Shown here: in pieces, positions 35,471 through 46,625 of the stretch
How the letters are laid out: the number at the start of each line of letters is the position of its first letter
Position numbering within the stretch: position 1 is the first letter of the stretch
NCBI GenBank assembly: GCA_000320605.2
Contig: KB445808.1
Location: 1-64,000 of the forward strand
Length of the DNA stretch: 64,000 bases
DNA from: Gelatoporia subvermispora B
Lineage: Eukaryota; Basidiomycota; Agaricomycetes; Polyporales; Gelatoporiaceae
Direction: 5' to 3'
The notes under the pieces: generated by a model
The model's input: the letters and a program-made list of their open reading frames with translations, nothing else
The model's database searches: none
What the model was told of the DNA's origin: nothing
Position numbers and translations under genes: made by a program

Positions 35471-35708
35471 ATCCGCACACCGAGGTCTACCTTCCCGCGC
35501 CCAGGCCCCGCGACGGCTCGCCAGGCGCAGAACGCGGGAGGCGGGGCGAGAGGCGCGCACGCGGCCCAGCTGCCAAGGGCGCGACTGGACAAGGACGAAA
35601 TGGTACCCGGACAGCCCTCCTCGGCGGCTCGACGACTGGGGCCGCTTGACAATGTCAGAACTAGGACAAGAGCACTCACCAGAACAAGAGCACGGAGTTC
35701 GGATTAGC

Positions 35709-35716
35709 ATATAAGA
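35709..35716 (+). promoter_or_regulatory. TATA-like element
   Basis: CATATAAG about 130 nt upstream of the ATG at 35843, a normal distance for a fungal TATA box. It is the main support for the small ORF that follows. Confidence 0.4.
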
Positions 35717-35842
35717 GCAGACCTGGAGTTTCGCCGCCCACCCTCCCACCCCCGCTCACGTCCTGTCAATCCACCCGAAGCCCGAAGCTTACTAGCTACT
35801 CATCTCCAACTGCGCACGCTCCCCGCAAAGGCGGCCCCCACA

Positions 35843-36232
35843 ATGAGCACACCCCGGGGCGCGAGCACTCCGAACCGTACATCCACGCTGATCATCGCGG
35901 GCGAATGTTCACAAGACTGTCCTCCCCCGCACGGGCACCCGCCCGTATGCCCATGTCCTCCCCACTTTGAACATCCGCGCCACCGCCACGAGCCCCCGGC
36001 ATACCTAGCCCCCTTGCACCCGGCGCACAGCCGTCCCGCCCAGCCAAGCACTCCCCCTCTCGCGGTGGGCCCAGCTTCCAATGACTCCATGAGCCCACCC
36101 TACAACTGGGATCCGCTTGGCGTTCCTGCCCACCCTCAATCCATCATAACGCCAGCCCATGTCCTCGCGCTGATCGCTTGCGTACGCATAATCTGGCGCC
36201 GACGCGCAGTTGTCCGAAACAGTATTTCATAG
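35843..36232 (+). CDS. Small Pro/His-rich hypothetical protein
   Basis: 129-codon single-exon frame with ATG in a good context (CACAATGAG), preceded by a TATA-like box and a pyrimidine-rich leader. It is rich in Pro, His and Ala with a CSQDCPPPHGHPPVCPCPP cluster; the C-terminus has a hydrophobic stretch (ITPAHVLALIACVRIIW) followed by Arg residues, possibly a membrane anchor. No family recognised. It lies between the direct repeats and the satellite array, so it could also be a chance frame in GC-rich DNA. Confidence 0.4.
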   Translation: MSTPRGASTPNRTSTLIIAGECSQDCPPPHGHPPVCPCPPHFEHPRHRHEPPAYLAPLHPAHSRPAQPSTPPLAVGPASNDSMSPPYNWDPLGVPAHPQSIITPAHVLALIACVRIIWRRRAVVRNSIS

Positions 36233-36389
36233 TTGTTCCCTTCCAGCCGAGGGGGTCCCCGTTGACGCACTTATTTGTTCAATGTAAAATTTAAACCAAC
36301 GTCCGATTGATCGAATATATGTCCGTTCCCTGTGTACATCATCGAGCTATAAGTCGCGTAAACGACTTGAGCGACTCACTTTTCAAGTT

Positions 36390-38000
36390 TCGATCTGCAC
36401 CGACGGGATGATTATCCACGAATAGCGAGGATCATTTTCGCTCGACTCGTCGCACCCGCCAGTGCGTTCTCTTCTCGCGCACACGGTATTAGCTCCCATG
36501 CGGTAATGGGGATACATGTCATCACCCACTTAGTCGAAATAGTATTGTTCCACTGTAAGCGCTATCACCACTGAGCCCAATTGCGTGATAGATCTGTGCG
36601 ACTCACTTTATGACTCTCAATCTGCACCGACGGGATGAGTGTCCACGTATAACAAAATCATTTTCGCTCGAATCATCGCATTCGTCAGTATTATTCGCCA
36701 TGCGATAACAGCGGCACATACCAACATCCACTTAGTTGAAATAGCATTTATCTCCTGTAAGCGCTATCACCACTGTACCCAATCCGCGTGATCAACCTGT
36801 GCGACTCATCAATGGTCCCAATCTGCACCGACGGTATCGATATCCACGTACAACAGCGATCATTCCTGCTCGGATCGCCGCCCCCGCCAGTGCATTCTCT
36901 TCTCGCGCACACGGTATTAGCTCCCACGCGTTAACAGGGACACATACCACCACCCACTCAGTCGAGATAGCATTTATCTCCTGTAAGCGCTATCTCCACT
37001 GAGCCCAAACCGCGTGTTCAACCTGTGCGACTCATCAACGGTCCCAATCTTCACCTACGGGACGAGAATCCACGTACAACAGCGCCCATCCCTGCTCTCC
37101 CATCGCACCCACCAGCACGTGCTCTTGAGTCTTAACCCCCCGTATCACAAACAACTCCCGGGCGATCACAGGGGTACATACCAACGGTCCAACACCCACT
37201 CAATCGAATCCGCATTTATGATTAACCCTGTGCACGCCAACTTTGAAGCTTATCAAGCTCACACCGCGTGAGCAATCCGAGCGGCCCACTGACGGTCCGA
37301 CTCGACACCGCCGGGACGTGGCGCGTGGATGCACGCATAACAGAGCTCGTCCCGCCGGGTCGTCGCGCATCCGCGGGCGCATCCGCGGGCGCGTGCTCCT
37401 CTCAAACGTCCAGGATCGCCGCCGTACGCTAGCAGGGACACATCCCGCCGCCCACCGCCCACCACCCACATAATCGGAATAGCATCCGTCCCCTGTGTGC
37501 GCTACCCCCGCCGGCCCCGCCCAGTGACCGAATCAATCTGCGCGACGCGCTAACGGTGTCCGTCCGCACCGCCAGCACGAGAACCCGCGTACACGGTACG
37601 CCATCTCTCCTCCGCCCCTCTCCTCTGACGCGCCAGCCCGTTCTCGCCCCCCGATCGTCGCCCCGCACGAGCGCACGAGCGCACAGACACACCCCACCAC
37701 ACACATAATCCCACGCGCATCCCGCGCCTCCTCACCGAGCCCACCCGCGACCCCACCCGTGCCCCCCACGCCCCCACCGCACCTCTTCACTCCTCCCACC
37801 GGGGCGTGAACACACTGTACACAACAGCGATCGCTCCCGGCTCGCACCCGCCAGCGGGCCCTCGACGCCCGATAGCAGCCGCCGCATGCCGCATGCCGCA
37901 CCGGTACCGGGGCTGCAGTCCACCGCGAGCACGGCCCTCCGGGCGTGCCGGAGTCGGCGAGCACGCCCCACCCCGGGACCAATCCGGATTCCGAGGGAAC
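36390..38000 (+). repeat. Decaying satellite array, unit about 200-260 bp
   Basis: Six to seven head-to-tail units, each beginning with a variant of ATCTGCACCGACGGGATG near 36391, 36618, 36820, 37046, about 37300 and 37560, with a last trace near 37790. Other landmarks per unit are CCACGTACAACAGCG, ACACGGTATTAGCTCCCA and CTGTAAGCGCTATC. Similarity drops and GC content rises from the first to the last unit. No coding function seen. Confidence 0.75.
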
Positions 38001-38587
38001 AAATTTAGAAAGGAGAGCCCACGGAGCGAGGTCGGCAAGAGCAGCTCGCAAGGCGCAAGACGCAAGACGCAAATCCGAAAATAGCGCGCGCCGAGCTCGG
38101 GCCCGGCCCATCTGCCACTACGTAGCATCCACACAGCCGCTCGCAGCGCGCCAGCCAGCCAACAGCACGGTCCTACCACTCTCGCAATCCCGAACACCCC
38201 GCTGCTCCTCTCCATTTTCGAAAAACAAAGTGCAACTGATCGGTCGAATACAGGCGTGCATTGCGCTGCGCAGGACATGGATGTATGCACGCACGCACGC
38301 GCGTACGTATGCACGCACACCAACGCGCGAAAACGAGTATTCGATGCTACGCCACAACAATGACCACAACACGCCCGGCTAGAACACAACAAACAGCTTT
38401 TTGCAGCGTTTTACAACAATCCCACACCAAAACAATGTCCGAAACTCAAGTGTAGAAAGCGTCCGCAGCCCGAACACTCCACAGTCCAAAGTCCTCCACC
38501 TACAGCCTGGCGCCACCCAAGCACCCGCACAGGTGCCCAAATCCCCTCCCGCCACTCGATTCGCATTTTTCGCCCCGTCCCGGCCGC

Positions 38588-39387
38588 TCACAGCAGGGCC
38601 GCAACCACCGCGGCGAGCGCGCCCATCGCGCCCGCGGCGCCCCCGAGCCGGACGGCCGCGTTGGACGTGGTCGAGGGCGCCGCGCCCGTCGCGCTGCCGC
38701 TCGAGCCGGCGCTCGAGGCCGCGCTGGCCGCGCTGGAGGCGGCGGAGGATGCGGCGGAGGACGCAGCGGATGCGCCAGATGAGAGCGCGGAGGAGAGCGA
38801 CGCGGCGGACGAGGAGAGGCCGGAGGCGGCGCTGGACGCAGCGCTGGATGCAGCGGAGGACGCGCTCGAGAGGGCCGAGGAGAGCGAGGAGGGGAGGACG
38901 CTCGAGGATGCGCCCACTGTAAAGCGCGGGAGATGAGTACCGCGTGCGTGGACGAGCGAGCCGCGAAGGTAGGGTGGGTCAAAGGGAGGGTTGAAAGGCA
39001 GGGCAGGGACAAGGTTGGGGGAGGAAAGAAACGGGGACGCACCGGCGGCGCATTCCGTGTCCTGGAGGGCCTGGGCGGCGGAGAGGTCCGAGGTGGTGCA
39101 GTTGGTGGTGAGGCAGGTGAGCGCGGCGGTCTGGAACGCGCTGGACGAGCACACGCAGGTGAGGTTCGTGCTGGGGCGGGTCAGGGTTCAGCGGGGCGCG
39201 TGGAGTGGGGAGCGGGGACGCACAAGGAGCCGCAGCCGGAGGAGACGGCGGCCTGGCTGACGCAGGTCTCGATGCACGGGTCGAGGCCCGGGGCGGACGG
39301 GAACGCGGGGCTGGCGGACGCGCTGCTGCTCTGCGCGCGCGCGGCGCCGGCGAGGAGCGCGGCGAGGAGGATGCTCGCGTACATCAT
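38588..39387 (-). CDS. CFEM-domain GPI-anchored protein with Ser/Ala-rich stalk
   Basis: Second CFEM protein of the window. Exons 39224-39387, 39043-39170 and 38588-38916 sum to 621 nt, 206 aa. Signal peptide MMYASILLAALLAGAARA, then a CFEM domain with cysteines in CIETC, SGC, LTCVC, LTC, TNC and TEC. A long Ala/Ser repeat stalk (SSAASSAASSAA type) follows, then a hydrophobic GPI signal ending GALAAVVAALL. The position of the conserved Asp before the CxC pair is Asn (TNLTCVC). A TATA-like element lies about 140 nt upstream. The same intron arrangement within the CFEM domain (first intron after the third Cys) is seen in the gene at 9797-11021. Confidence 0.85.
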
Positions 39388-39524
39388 CGTCGTTCTGCGG
39401 TCCGTTACTCGTTTATTTCCTCGTCGATTCGCAACGGTAACGGCAGGGATCAGCTCGCAATATCGCAGCGTAGGGCGTGAGAGCTGTGGTGGGGGGCAGG
39501 GGCTCTTTTCGCTCGCTGGGCGGG

Positions 39525-39532
39525 GTTATAAG
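39525..39532 (-). promoter_or_regulatory. TATA box of the CFEM gene
   Basis: CTTATAAC on the minus strand, about 140 nt upstream of the ATG at 39387. Confidence 0.45.
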
Positions 39533-39855
39533 AGACGCGCGGGCGAAGCGCGGGGAATGCGGGGGCGCGCTAAATTAGCCCGCAGGCGCCCGAGGTCCGG
39601 GCACGCGGGGCGGACATGCCGCATCGGGACGCACATCGAGATCGCACCTCGCAGCGGCACAGGGCCCGCACCGCCTTCGGACGCGCTCCAGACCGCGCCA
39701 GGCCCCGCATTGCACCGATCTGCGCCCCTCGCCGCAGTCGTGCCACCATCTCGTCTCGACAGGCTGTGCCAGCGTTGTCCCTCCGCCCTCCCCGTGCAGA
39801 CGGTCGGCGGGAGGAGGAGCGGAGGGAGCGGGGTGGAAGAGGAGACGCACTACGG

Positions 39856-40390
39856 CCCCACCGAGCCCCGCTCCGCAGCGTGCGCGCGGGGCGGCCGGGG
39901 TCAGCCCACCCAGCTCGCGCACACGGTGACGTCCCGCGCGCGCGTCGCTCACGTACGTCACGCGCCGCCGCAAGTGCGGTCGAGTGCCAAGCGCGGCGTT
40001 CGACCCAGCCCAATTCGGCGCGCGCCTGGCCCCCTGCGGTGTAGCTCGCGCGCGGCGCACGGGCGGATGGCGAGATGTACAGCTCGGATGGATGGGCAGG
40101 GACGGGGGACTCATCTGCATCTGTCCCATGTCGTTCCAGCGGACAAAGTTTGACGGGTCCAGCCAGGCAAACGCGTTCTCGCTCACGCTATGTATACGCA
40201 CTCGCAACACCCCGGTGTTCCCTCGCCGCTCCCAGACTCGCGGCGATCCCACCTCGCCCAAATTACCCTCCCTGTGCAATGACCGGTACTAACCTCCCGC
40301 AGCTCGCGCACACGCATGTAGCGCCACCTCCACCGTGCCAAGCCGCCAGCCTGACATATTCATGCCCAGCGGCGCATCAGAATCCACCGT
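39856..40390 (+). repeat. Duplicated block A, copy 1
   Basis: About 530 bp also present at 45352-45890. Shared landmarks are CGGCCCCACCGAGCCCC, CAGCTCGCGCACACGGTGAC, CAAGCGCGGCGTTCGA, CTCATCTGCATCT, GCTATGTATACGCA, CCCAGACTCGCGGCGATCCC and GCCAGCCTGACATATTCA. First block of a mosaic duplication. Confidence 0.7.
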
Positions 40391-41254
40391 TACCGTTCGC
40401 GAGATGGACCAGGTCTATTTTGTCGAGACGCTCGATACGTGCCCTGACGGGGTCCTTGCCGCTGTGCACGTCACATGCGTGACGTGTATACTTCCCGAAA
40501 ATGTCATTCTTGCGAGGGTGCATAGTCATAAAACGCGACTTGGTTGCTCCATGACTTGATATGTGCCGGCCAGAAATGGTATAGGAACTCACATTTAGGC
40601 AGCTGGACTGCCATTTTGATCGATTTAAGCAACACAGCCGCTGTGGTATTGTCACCAAAGAGTAGCTGTAAATTTCTGAAGAACTTTTGAAGCGGCATGA
40701 TCACCCTCTGGTCCGTTTGTTGGTCCCTAATCGAACGCATGGCCAGCAATACTGATACTGAAAGCTAAACTAGATTTAGAACTAGGTTGACGAGCTTGTG
40801 AAGCTAGCCATAATGTCGCATAGGCGACGATTTGAGAGTGCGCTCCGCAGCGGGATGCGAAAAGGAGATAGATGTCGGGATCCGGAGCAAGAATTAAATT
40901 TGGTAAGGAATCCTGCGTGATCTATTGGCCGAAATACTACTAGTAAGGGGATTCGCTGGCTTAGTGACACCCTATAGTAACCGAAGTCCAGCATATGGTG
41001 AAGCACTAGCTTTCGCATTGTGTCAGAACGTATCGAGATCAGCGTACAAAAGCTGAATCCAGGATTCCAGGTTTATTCCGACATCATTTCTATCACTTTG
41101 AAAATAACGTCCATCTGGGACGCAGCATACATGTCACGGCGTCAAACATCACGGAGTGCCGACGAAGTCCAGAGACCCGGGTTTCTAGCGTCAATAGACC
41201 TGGTTCCCCTCGCGCACCGTACACCGTGCAAGCAGAACAAGTCCCGCGCGTCGC
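40391..41254. other. Segment unique to the first copy of the duplication
   Basis: About 860 bp lying between blocks A and C in the first copy, with no counterpart in the second. No gene or terminal repeat recognised; probably an insertion. Confidence 0.35.
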
Positions 41255-41648
41255 ACGCGCCGGCGTTACGGAGACTACTTCCTCCTTCTCGCCCAGGACC
41301 CTTCTCACCCGCCATCCCAAATCTTCTCCCTCCCGTCTTACCTACCTGTCCACTGTCACCCATCCCATCGCGTTTCTTACTCTATCCACCATCTTACCCC
41401 TCACCGCATCCACAAACCAGGCGTTCGCACACATGACCCAGGAGCAGCCCCATCCGCCCGCCCGAGAGCCGAGACGCCCACGCGGCGCGCGCCACAGCGA
41501 ACAAATATTTGCCCCCCCCCCGCCAAGCACGCGTGACCCCTGTGCAGCACCTGACCTGCGTCGTCGCGTCATCGCGCGTCTTGTTCCTCCGTGGACCTTG
41601 TTCGTCGTTCGTCGTTCGTCGTCCGTGCATTCACGCTGGCCGCGTTAC
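41255..41648 (+). repeat. Duplicated block C, copy 1 (MITE-free site)
   Basis: About 390 bp matching 45905-46278. Landmarks are CGGCGTTACGGAGACTACTTCCT, GCGCCACAGCGAACAAATAT and CGCTGGCCGCGTTACCCGAT. The last word is the empty site corresponding to the MITE insertion at 46279. Confidence 0.7.
41491..41512 (-). repeat. Dispersed motif with CAAATATTTG core, instance 3
   Basis: Reads GCCACAGCGAACAAATATTT followed by GC on the plus strand, the inverse of the copies at 19521 and 22796. It lies within duplicated block C. Confidence 0.5.
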
Positions 41649-42540
41649 CCGATCTGCTGGCCTTCGCTCGCCGCGTCAGACAAGGAGTAGCGCCTACGGG
41701 AGCGCCAGCCGAGGCTGGGCTCCCCAAACAATCCTGGATTCCGAACGAGGATATGCGAGCGGCTCGGCTCCGCATAGCTAAAAGTACATGAGTAAATACA
41801 AAACATAGTTACGAACCAACACGGGCGGAATGAACATCAGACGGATAGGTAATGTACAGTAAGTCGTCAGTATATCAGATAACCTGCAGGTCAGAAACGC
41901 GTATCGCAGTCAAGACGTGTTGGTACAAGTAAAAATAGACCGTAGACGAGAAACGAGGTTCGAAGGGAGAAGGCATAACGTGGGAGAGGAGGGTGGGTCG
42001 ACGCAACAACGACGACTAGCGAGGGATTGCGCCTGCGAGGACGGCGCGTGAGTACATGAGCACGTCCGAACAGTGGCGGCGCCACTTACTCGGGAAGGCG
42101 TGCGCGGTGCTGTCCCAATCGGAAGGATGCGCGCACACGGATAAGCTCGTCTCTGCGTGATGAGCGAGCGAGTGAGCATCTTCTCGAGCGGGGAGAAGGA
42201 CAACTGAGTACTCACCGGATCAGCGGGGAGGAGACGGGCAAAGGTCTCCTGGCCCAGGCCCCGCATGTTAAATCCGGCTTGCCAGCGACGCCGAGCATGA
42301 GCTACTCAGCTCGCTCCTATCAAGGGGACCGAGACCTCCACGCATCTGACCTCCGCTGCGCAGGACCGCAGCACCAGATACGGGCGATCCACCTTGTGAA
42401 GCGATCGAGCTGGTGTGTCGCGGCGGTGCCGACGGCCCACATAGGGATGTCCTCGAGCACGTGTGAGGTGCTCGAGGGGTAGAGTGATCGAGGGGCGCGA
42501 AGGCCTCCGAAATCCCTCCTTACCCCTGGAACCCGGGATT
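41649..42540. other. Segment between duplicated blocks C and D, first copy
   Basis: About 890 bp with no counterpart at the same place in the second copy, where C and D are separated only by the MITE. No gene recognised. Confidence 0.35.
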
Positions 42541-42690
42541 ACTCCGAGCACTCCTCTCCCCTCCCCTCGCCGCCTGCTATCCAGCGCCTTGTGCTTTATT
42601 GAACGTTGATATTGATGTCTCGTGGTCGCGCGCTCCTCGCTCCTGGCTCTGAACGCGTCCTGTCGGCGACCTGGAAGCTGCTCGTGCCCG
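42541..42690 (+). repeat. Duplicated block D, copy 1
   Basis: 150 bp matching 46470-46625. Landmarks are AGCGCCTTGTGCTT, GATGTCTCGTG and GGAAGCTGCTCGTGCCCGCG. Confidence 0.65.
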
Positions 42691-42727
42691 CGGTTTCGAA
42701 ATGCACACACTCGCGAATTGCGAGAGG

Positions 42728-43280
42728 GATGTGGTAGAGTGTGTCGAACTCAGTTGGGAGCTAGAACTGCTTGCGAATTACGAGGCGCGAGGCGCTGGCG
42801 TACAATGGGGCCATTGCGATTCCGGCTGCCCGTGTTTCGGCATCTCGTCGGCGACGGCTGTCTTAGAGGACTTCCGACTCCAGACCTCTTGAGGATGAGA
42901 TTCGGGTTTTGTTGAAATGGTCGTATCATCTCCGCCATCAGTCGCATCGATCGGGTTAATTCATAGGGCTGGGACCATTGTCATAGGGAAAATCCGAGTG
43001 CGGCTCGAAAATCGAGACGTATCTGCATCGCGAGCTTACCCGGCGGACCACGACTCACGCGCACACGCGTACGAGTGAGGATATCAAAACCATTGTACAG
43101 TGTTATTATCTCTTATGCATAATGCTCTTACAGATCTTACCGAGCGCACCCTCACTTCCTTCTATACACCCTGTACCTTCGATCCTCACCGAGTACTCCT
43201 TCACATCTGAAAGCACAACTCCATTCGCCCTCTCGTCCTCGTCGGAATACTCCGATGCAGCAACCGTCTCTGCCCTTCCC
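42728..43280 (+). repeat. Repeat B, copy 1
   Basis: About 550 bp, full length, matching 48307-48866 and, partly, 47536-47805. Landmarks are GTGGTAGAGTGT, CGAATTACGAGGCGCGAGG, GGGCTGGGACCAT, TACACCCTGTACCTTCGA and GATGCAGCAACCGTCTCTG. No coding capacity seen. Confidence 0.7.
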
Positions 43281-43994
43281 TAGTCGTGTTCGTACCTCGG
43301 GTGAAGCCTATGTGCGCCCGCAGATGTACCAGATTTAGGACCAGATGCCACTACGGATACGGCGTGCGAGGTTCCAAGTGTTTTGAAGGTCCGCTCGGTA
43401 GCTTAAAGCGGGCGTTAAAGCCGTGAATCTTTATGAAAGTCGCAAACGACTCCTCTGGTTCGCTCGCAATTTGCCCATCTCTGTCCATGTCTGAGATGGA
43501 CCCTATGGTCGTTGATCTCTATTGGCGTTACCTTGTCTGTCTGGTGCCTCCATGCACCTCCTTACTTCCGGAGGTATCCTGCTGCAACTTCAGAGGCTGT
43601 GGTTGCTGTTGCCTCGTGCCGATCGTCGTATCTACCCCCGCCTCCTGTCAGCTAACTTAAGCCCGCGATCGTTGGACGGCGGGCATGTTTCGTGCATCTA
43701 TTCCTGGAGCTCCTGAGCGTGATAACCCGTCCTGTGTATCACTTGCGATACTGGGACGTGAGGAGGATGTTCTTCATGCACGCCATATGCATCAGATAGT
43801 ATTTAGCCAGCGAACCTACGGATCGCATTCGGCTCCTGCACGTTGTATTACTTAGTCACACGAGGAATGGTGGAACCCTCGCTCGCAATAGTCGAATGAT
43901 GCCGTTTGACTGATGCATGGAGAATTTCCGCTTCACAAGCGTCGTATAAAGGGATCCTCGGACATGCAAATCTTACCTCCCTCTCACGCCCTCC
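43281..43994. other. Upstream region of the ricin-B-like gene
   Basis: About 700 bp without a supported gene. It contains the promoter of the gene at 43995; a pyrimidine-rich stretch lies just before the ATG. Confidence 0.35.
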
Positions 43995-44900
43995 ATGTCT
44001 TCCCAAGTCATCGCCAACGGTACCTACTTCATCCTTGGCGCTCAACAAGGAACGGGAACGGCGCTGGAATTCGAAGATGGCACCGATGGGGAGAATCTAA
44101 CAGCATGGCAGTATACCGGCGATGCTAATCAACAGGTACGTCCTCCAGCATCACTCCCTTGAAGTCACGTTCTGAATGGTCCTCACGTAGTGGAAGATAG
44201 CGGGAGATTCGACCGCACTTACCTTCCAGAATGTGATGTCCAGCCTATTCATCTCCTTCACGTCGACATCAAGCGGACCTCAGTATGTCACTGCGAGCAA
44301 GCAGCCATTTCAGTGGTTTGCAGAGGAGATCGATGGCACCTTCTCGTTAGTGTTCCAGTCACCTGGACTCAGTGGATAGCACTCTGATCCGTCTATTACT
44401 AGATTCTCAAATGCACCTAATTTCGCTAACACCTGGAACATAGATGGCGGCGGTACTGTCGATAACACACCGGTATGTCACCTCCGACAATTTGGTTCTC
44501 TCGTGTCTCTTCTCACTAAGACCCCCGATGCTAGGTCATTGTGTTTCATGGCGTGACGCCTTTCACGATCAATTCGACAGCATCTCTCGGTATTGACGTC
44601 CCTGGAAGTCCATCGAGCTCTGGCGGGGGACCAGCCTCGTCGTCTGGCGTGTCAAGCTCAGGCGTGCCAGCGCCTTCAAACAGTACCACAACCTCTGGTG
44701 GTGGCAAGCATACAGACGTCGGGGCGATTGTAGGGGGTACAGTTGGGGGCGTCGTGGGTGCCATCGTAATTGTGCTGGCCCTGTGGGGGCTGCTGAAGTG
44801 GTTGAAGTCTAAGGGCTGGCTGTGCTACAGGCAACAGGGAAATCTTGAGAAGGCTACTCCGAGCAAGAGAATGAGGCGTACAAGGCTGTTAGTGTTCTGA
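43995..44900 (+). CDS. Ricin-B-like beta-trefoil protein with C-terminal membrane anchor
   Basis: Exons 43995-44135, 44191-44345, 44403-44472 and 44535-44900 sum to 732 nt, 243 aa. The N-terminal half has a ricin-type lectin pattern (ANGTYFILGAQQGTGTALEF ... TAWQYTGDANQQWKI ... TASKQPFQWF), which in other proteins binds carbohydrate. A Ser/Gly/Pro/Thr linker follows, then GAIVGGTVGGVVGAIVIVLALWGLLKWL, a single membrane segment with a Lys/Arg-rich cytoplasmic tail. There is no signal peptide at the chosen ATG (MSSQVIANG). The apparent stop at 44375 is removed by a 57-nt intron that restores the Ser-Phe-Ser junction. The gene sits between the two copies of the duplicated segment. Confidence 0.75.
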
Positions 44901-45351
44901 TGTCAGCTTATCGGATTAGTAGTATGTTCCTCAGCGAGTTCTTGACGATCTACTATGTTGTAGATGTTCAATGCCATTCGAGAGGACATGTGTCTCGATT
45001 GCGACATTTCGATGCTGATGCCGTACACATCGGTGCATACCGAGTGTGAAATGCCAACCTTCGATGATACTGCGCGGCATCGGCACACTAAGTCTAGTTT
45101 GAAGCATGCAAAGTGCATCAGCGAGCCGATAGATACAGCAACTCAGGATATGGAGGACTGTCTAGGGTGCTTTCAGATTTATACGTGCATTCTGGCAGTT
45201 GATTCGATAGTAAATTGCTCGTTGCCTGCAGATACAAAGACAGGAAAATATTCATAAGCACCATATCGAGAACGAAGAGGTGCGACTAATTGACTTTTCC
45301 GAGCTTCGCGATATGTGCAAACAGTTGTTGCACAACGACAAGATGTGTCTG
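44901..45351. other. 3' flank of the ricin-B-like gene
   Basis: A 97-codon frame (44964-45257) is open but has no domain and an unusual composition; I do not call it a gene. Duplicated block A starts at 45352. Confidence 0.35.
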
Positions 45352-45890
45352 CGGCCCCACCGAGCCCCACTCGCGTGGGGCGGCAACTGGGTCAGCATAC
45401 CCAGCTCGCGCACACGGTGACGTCCCCCGCGCGCGGTGATGCGTCGCTGACATACGTCACGCGCCCGCCGAAAGCGCGTTCGATTCGCCAAGCGCGGCGT
45501 TCGAACGAACCTGATTCGTCTACAGGAGGCGGGGCATGGGAAAAGGAGACGGCTCGCTGGCGAGAGCGTGAGCTCGGATGCGGATGGGCAGAAATATCGG
45601 ATTGGGGGGCTCATCTGCATCTATCGCTTTAGCAGAAGGACGATCGACGGGTATTTGGCCATTACGAACGCGTTCTTGCTCGCGCTATGTATACGCATAC
45701 GTATTTGCATCGCCCCGATTTCCCCTCGCTCGCCACCCCGCTCCCAGACTCGCGGCGATCCCACCTCCCTGCATCGTCTTGCCTCTGTAATAACCCATCA
45801 TTTCCTCCCCCAGCCTGTGCACACGCATGCAGCGCAGCCACCAGCCTGACATATTCACGCCCAGCGACGCACCAGCACCAAAAGAACGCA
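45352..45890 (+). repeat. Duplicated block A, copy 2
   Basis: Counterpart of 39856-40390, directly continuing into block C of this copy. Confidence 0.7.
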
Positions 45891-45904
45891 CCGCCTTGCG
45901 CGGT

Positions 45905-46278
45905 CGCACGCACCGGCGTTATGGAGACTACTTCCTGCTTCTCACCGCCTCCTCGTCCGTCTCTGTCACCTCACCTCACCTCTCTCATCCATTACAGGCT
46001 GCTGTCCAGCTGCCATCAATTATCCATCCTCTCTCTGCACCTCCACCTGACCGCATCCACTGCACGCACGTGACGTTCGCGTACCAAACCCATCTCAACC
46101 GCCCGCAGGGATGCCCCCGCGCCACAGCGAACAAATATTTGCTCGCGCGCCAGGCACGCGTGACCCCTTTCCCGGACGGCACCTGACCGACACCGTCGCG
46201 TCATCGGCATACATGTGTCTGTTCCCTCTCGCTCGTCGTTCGACGTCCGACGTCCATGCATTCGCGCTGGCCGCGTTA
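45905..46278 (+). repeat. Duplicated block C, copy 2 (interrupted by MITE)
   Basis: Counterpart of 41255-41648. The MITE is inserted at its right end, after CCGCGTTA; the sequence resumes as TACCCGATCTGCTGG after the element. Confidence 0.7.
46121..46142 (-). repeat. Dispersed motif with CAAATATTTG core, instance 4
   Basis: Within block C, copy 2, at the position equivalent to 41491-41512. Confidence 0.5.
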
Positions 46279-46460
46279 CATCAGCAAAATATCATTTCTG
46301 CTTTTGCCACTTTTACGTCTTTTTTGGTCGGTAAGCGCCCCAAAAGCGAGAAAAGTACGAAAATCCCAGTCCCATTGGACTGGGATTTTCCCGCTTTCCC
46401 TGCTTTGGGCTACCAAAGCAGGAAAAGCAGCACCAAAGCAAATATGAGAATTTCCTGATG
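46279..46460 (+). mobile_element. 182-bp MITE, copy 1
   Basis: Short non-autonomous DNA transposon. The ends are inverted repeats (CATCAGCAAAAT / ATTTCCTGATG) with imperfect extension. Inside is a perfect 13-bp inverted repeat, AAAATCCCAGTCC ... GGACTGGGATTTT (46360-46389), and a 10-bp one (CCTGCTTTGG/CCAAAGCAGG). It is flanked by TA on both sides; the paralogous block at 41,640 shows the empty site with a single TA. It differs from the inverted copy at 52986-53167 by only two bases, so both moved recently. No transposase; an autonomous partner must be elsewhere. Confidence 0.9.
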
Positions 46461-46469
46461 TACCCGATC

Positions 46470-46625
46470 TGCTGGGCACTCCCTTCCCTCTTCTCGCCGC
46501 CTGTTATCTAGCGCCTTGTGCTTCATTGAACATTGATGTAGATGTCTCGTGCTCGCGCGCTCCTGGCCCCGGGCTCCTAGCTCTGAACTCGTCCTGTCGG
46601 TGACTTGGAAGCTGCTCGTGCCCGC
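46470..46625 (+). repeat. Duplicated block D, copy 2
   Basis: Counterpart of 42541-42690, starting just after the MITE insertion. Confidence 0.65.

Noticed and set aside
36390..38000. Array considered as CRISPR-like
   Set aside because: Units of 200-260 bp diverge gradually without a repeat/spacer structure, and the genome is eukaryotic.
38661..40153. Long plus-strand frames opposite the second CFEM gene
   Set aside because: Antisense shadows of the Ser/Ala repeat stalk and the GC-rich promoter region.
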